This document shows positions 59,362 to 64,000 of a DNA stretch of 64,000 nt, piece by piece. Position 1 is the stretch's first letter. Each line of letters starts with the position of its first letter. Made by a program: the position numbers and the translations under genes. The stretch comes from Neocallimastix lanati (nom. inval.) (Eukaryota; Neocallimastigomycota; Neocallimastigomycetes; Neocallimastigales; Neocallimastigaceae), in the NCBI GenBank assembly GCA_016946835.1, contig JACVTC010000071.1, positions 907,876 through 971,875 of the forward strand, given 5' to 3'. The notes beneath the pieces are model-generated. The model saw nothing but the letters and a program-made list of their open reading frames with translations. It had not been told where the DNA came from and ran no database searches.

Positions 59362-62300
59362 TAACCAAACCAAACTTCAAACTTATAATAAAAATAATAG
59401 TATTAATGAAGAATATGTAAATTTAACATACTCTCCCAAGTTAAATAATAATACTATGAAAATAAAAAATAATTATAATAATACTAATGATAATAATTTA
59501 CATAATAATAATAATAATAATAATAATTCATATAATGCTAGTGCAACTTCAAATAATGATGTAATAAATAATGGATATCCTTATAATGATAATTCACATA
59601 ATTATGATATAAACAATAATTATTTAAATAAGAATAATAAAATAAATTATACAAACAGTTTATTTGATGATAATCATACAAGTATTGATAATATTTATTC
59701 CAATAATAATAATAATAATAACTTAAATAATATAGAATATCTTAGTAAGAATATTAGTAACGGTTATAAATTAAATAATAGTAATCATAACAACATCTAT
59801 GAAAATGACACTATTAATAAACAAGTTAACAATGATGTTAATATAAATAATACTTATAAAAATAATAATGATGATCAAAGTAACAATGAAATTGATTTAA
59901 ATAGAATTTCTATAAATGATAATGAAAAGAAAATTAATAATGAACCTAATTCAAATAATATTTATAATAATTTTGATAATTACCATAATGAGGAAATTAT
60001 CGCTGTTGCCCAAAAGAAAGGTAAAAATAATTCAATAAAAATCTCCCCATATACCAAAGAAATAAAGAAAAAGCTTATAGATAATCCAGTTCCAATTATT
60101 ACAAATGCTATGAAGAAAAATACTATTATGAAAAGAAAATTAAACGTTAATAAATTAGCAACTACAGGAACACCTGATATGATAATAGATGAGGGAGGAA
60201 CGAATGTCAAACTATCAACAGAAAAAGAAGAAGGTAAAGAATTTAAAGAAAATAAAGATCATAAAAATGTTACTTTCAATGAATCTATTGAAATTTTTGA
60301 GGATTCACAACCACCAACTAATCAAACAATAACTAATAATAATACAAATAAATTAGAATATTTGGATCTTTCTTATATCAATCAACCAAATATTAGAAAT
60401 GTAAAAAAGCGAATAAATTGAATAAAATAAATGAAATACTGAGCAGTAACAAAGATGATATACCCATCAATGTTAAAAGTTATTCCAAGCCAGAGAAACA
60501 CATAAAAATGATGGAAGATTTTAATGAATTTAAAATTAAGGACTTTATCAAGGAAGTAGCATCAACCGAAGTCATAACGAAGTTAGTATATTTGTTAGAC
60601 CTGTTTCCAAAGTTCAGGTCAGAATTTACAAAAGCATTAAAATTAACCGAAGGAAAAGAGAAAATAAAGAAAAATTTGAATACATCTTTAATAAATGTAA
60701 TGACAATTATAAGCCAACATAAAGTGATTAAAGTTAAAGGCACTGTGGATAAGAAACCAGCTGAAATTTTCTTGGACTCGTGTGCTAGCGTTAATTTGAT
60801 TACCACTACGGCTTTAAAAAAATTTAAAATTAATAAAAATCCTATTGGGAGAATATCCGAAAAAATTTTTCAGGTATATTCCAACAATTCAACTTGTTCA
60901 GATATTTATGAACTAAAAATATCTATTGGAAATTACACTTTTATCGATTACTTTAGGAAAATTGATAAGGATGATATCTTTGATATATTAATAGGTATTG
61001 ACACACTTAAACGAAATAGATTTGATATAAATTTAGTTAATGATACCTTATATCATATTGATGAAAATAATAATCCTATAGAATTAGCTTCTTTATTTTA
61101 TGATGTTAGCTTGAGTCCTTCTGAAAGTACAAATAGAATTAATGACGAAGAAAATAATATGAATAAGGAGAATAATATAAATAATAATTCTTCTGAAGAG
61201 AATGATGAGGATTCTGAAACTAGTTGGAGTGACAATGATAATAATAATGATAATAATAATATACTTTTTACATATGCTAAATCAGAGTTACCTAATATTA
61301 ACATAAATAATTTTAATGTAAAATTACCTTTCTTTAATAGTGTCGACATCGATAAAGAAAATAATATCAAAATAAAAACGAATAATAATAAGAATGATGA
61401 TAAAATTGACAATTATAAAATAAATGATCATAAAATTAATTCTAAAGTTACAAACAATATAAATCCCATACTACATTCTAAACTTCCATCAAAAATCGAT
61501 TCTGATCAAAACGGCAATAACAAATTAAATAGTAATTATAAATTAGTAGATAGAAATGTTGAAAGGAAAGAATATAAGAATAAAACGGTTGATATTACAA
61601 CACAATTGATTCCATCTCTTTTATTAATAACTAATGAAGTACTACATAATGAAAACGAGGTTTGCACAGACGACACAATATCTAAACTGGAAATGATTCA
61701 CTCTATTGTAAAAAAATTACCAGAAAATTTGAAAGCTGATGTAGAAAAATTATTTTTAAATTATATTAGTGTTCTTGCACTGAAAACTGACGATTTGGGT
61801 TCGTCAAAGCTATATCCTCATAGAATTAATTTAATACCAGGAACAACACCTATTAAACAGAGGGCCTACCGTATTTCAAAAGTGCAAGCTGATGCACTTA
61901 AAAAGGAATTAATTAAACTTATAAATAATAACTTAATTGTCCCTTCTAGTTCTCCTTGGTCTTCTCCTGTAGTACTGGTACCGAAAAAGAATGGTCAAGT
62001 GAGAATGTGTGTTGACTACAGGAAGATTAATAATTGTACATTAAAGGACGCTTATGCACTTCCTTTAATAGATGATATACTTTACTATGTTAGCGGTGAT
62101 ATTTCTATTTTGTCTACTATTGATCTCTTCTCAGGGTACCATCAGATTCCTATGCATTCTGATGATAAAGATATCACTTGCTTTACGACCATTTACGGAA
62201 ACTTTAATTTTGAAGTTATGCCTTTTGGACTATGCAACGCTCCCGCTACTTTTCAAAGGGAGATGAACAGAATATTTTTGATTTAATCGGAGTATGTGTT

Positions 62301-64000
62301 TTTATTTACATAGATGACTTAGTTATTTATTCTCCTTCATTAGATCAACACATCAAAGACCTAGAAAAAGTATTCCTCATTCTTGCTAATAATGGATTAA
62401 AAGTGAATTTTGAAAAATGTGATTTCTTTAAAGAAGAAGTTGAGCTCCTTGGTCATACTCTTTCTACTAAGGGTATAAAACCTATGAATTCTAAAATAAA
62501 AGTTATTGCTAATTGGTTACCTCCTTCTAATTTAAAACAGTTACGTTCTTTCTTAGAGGCAATTGGATATTACCGGAAATTCATTAGCCATTTTGCCCAA
62601 ATTGCTAAACCTTTATATGATTTAACAAAAAAGAATGTTCCTTTTGTTTGGTCTACCGAATCTAATAATGCATTTGAATTTTTAAAAATTCGTCTTATTA
62701 ATGCACCTATATTGTCACCTCCAAATTTTGATAAACCATTTATCGTTCGTTCAGATGCATCTAAATCAGGAATTGGCGGGGTACTACTTCAGTTAGACGA
62801 TGACAACATTGAGAAGCCATTATATTATGAAAGTAGGACACTTTCCAATTCTGAAATCAATTATAGCATTACAGAACTTGAGGGGCTTGCCGCATTTTAC
62901 TGTGTCATGAATTTAAACCTTTTCTCACTGGTAATAGTTTTGAGACAATTCTTTATACCGATCATAAGCCTTTAGTTTACATATTTAAAAATAAAGAACC
63001 TTCTTCAGCAAGGCATGTCAAATGGATAACTGAGTCAGTATTTTAAAAATTAAAGTGTTATATGAAGAGGGGAGGAGGAATGTAGTTGCTGATGCACTAT
63101 CTAGATTACATTCTAACAATGAAAAATATATAATCAAAAATATAAAAATGATGATACAACATATAAAAAATAAAAATAAAAGAAATAATATAAAAATTAT
63201 AATAAAGATGTATTCAACCAAGTTATAAATAATGAAATTCAAAATTGTGAATTAAAAATAATGAAGAAATTAGAAATAAGAAAAATACTAAAATTAATAA
63301 AATAAAAGAGTTAGTGGATGAAATTAAGATCAATAGTAAATAATGAAAAATACAAAATGGAATATGAGGAAATTAAAAATAATGTAAATAACATTAATAA
63401 GTTTAATAAGTTTTAATAATAAATTACATAATAATAATAGTGAAAATAATGGAGTGGAAAATAAATTGAATGTGAATTATATGGTATTTCAAACTGAAGA
63501 AAATAATAAACATAGTTTTAATAATAATGATAATAATAATAATAATATTAATCATGTTAAGACTAATAATAATGATATTGATGATAGTACTGAAATACTA
63601 AATGATTTCTATAAAAAAATAATAAACCAGAAATTTGTATTAATTGATGGAGTTCAGTATTATAAAGATAATAATGAATTAAGAAAAGTAATAATTAATG
63701 ATAATGAAAATGGGAAACTTATTAGTAAAGCTCATTGTTTAGGACATGAAGGTAACTTTAAAACCTACCATCGTTTGAAAAGGAACTATTATTGGATAGG
63801 AATGAATAAGGATATCAGATTATTTATTAAATCTTGTCATGTATGTCCAATTATGTTAAACCACAACCACCGAATGTATTTACAGAAGATTTAGCTACAC
63901 CCCCAGGTCTACCTTTTACTCGGGTAGGATTGGATTTAGTTGGACCCTTATACGAATCTTTCAGAGGTAATAAATATATAATAGTACTTGTAGATTATTT
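59333..64000 (+). pseudogene. pol: pol region of GyH, broken, continues past the window
   Basis: A long Asn-rich linker (to about 60000) contains the conserved KLIDNPVPIITNAMKK segment. Protease covers about 60740-61000 (IFLDSCASVNLITT, DIFDILIGIDTL). An Asn/Ser/Glu-rich insert lies at about 61100-61560. Reverse transcriptase spans about 61780-62500 (SPWSSPVVLVPKKNGQVRMC, YIDD near 62308), RNase H about 62740-63110 (RSDASKSGIGGVLL), then an Asn-rich spacer. The integrase zinc finger (HCLGHEGNFKTYHR) is near 63735, and the core begins at the window edge (LDLVGPL). Broken with several breaks. Confidence 0.82.

Larger units (their letters stand above)
56446..64000 (+). mobile_element. GyH: Ty3/Gypsy element, broken, runs off the window
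   Basis: A probable left LTR (about 56446-57060, ends CGTATCA) is unconfirmed because its partner is outside the window. The tRNA-type primer site is at 57065, then leader, gag (58032-59336), frameshift-type junction and pol to the window end. It belongs to the GyA/GyE/GyG clade, and is unusually rich in Asn tracts. It is broken, with about five breaks in the part visible. Confidence 0.82.

Overview
The window is extremely AT-rich (only the mobile-element genes and a few leader islands rise above it), with long A/T homopolymers, AAT microsatellites read as poly-Asn, and Asn/Lys/Ile-heavy proteins. Together with a lone AAA-ATPase-like/PD-(D/E)XK gene of a type abundant in anaerobic gut fungi, this best fits a Neocallimastigomycota chromosome. 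That assignment is an inference; Dictyostelium-like AT-rich protists are the main alternative. No rRNA, true tRNA, CRISPR array or housekeeping gene was recognised.

Almost everything is LTR retrotransposon, in nested layers. Working names: GyA (1-6187, +, Ty3/Gypsy, broken); CoB (9754-14138, -, Ty1/Copia, broken, inside a 47-bp minisatellite); GyC (19948-23966, -, Tf1/sushi-like, broken); TfD (27818-33905, +, Tf1/sushi-like, looks whole, near-identical LTRs); GyE (38525-42264, +, broken, cut into by ChF); ChF (42265-48430, -, chromovirus, broken but young LTRs); GyG (48431-56439, +, looks whole, LTRs identical apart from an A-run); GyH (about 56446 to beyond 64000, +, broken). Between them lie solo LTRs of several families, three with perfect 5-bp target duplications (7428-8401, 18817-19815, 26234-27096). 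Host-type genes occupy only 14.9-18.6 kb: the ATPase/nuclease gene, a small broken hypothetical gene and a 312-residue hypothetical gene.

The main observations are RNA-level signals. (1) All five two-ORF Gypsy elements carry a canonical -1 ribosomal frameshift heptamer (A AAA AAC, T TTA AAC or T TTA AAT) in register at the end of gag, followed 6-8 nt later by a hairpin; the -1 frame is open from that point in each. (2) Three LTR families (TfD, GyC, ChF) have, directly inside the 5' LTR, a 10-12 nt primer site that is the exact complement of a stretch 37-54 nt downstream of a TATA box in the same LTR, which is the Tf1-type self-priming arrangement. (3) One solo-LTR family carries two or three hairpins whose stems covary between copies while one loop is conserved. 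(4) Several LTRs hold a tRNA-like unit with A- and B-box matches, and several leaders hold GC-rich islands, hairpin arrays or shared tandem repeats.

All calls were made by reading. LTR ends, target duplications, base pairs and mismatch counts were worked out by eye; no database search or folding program was run.
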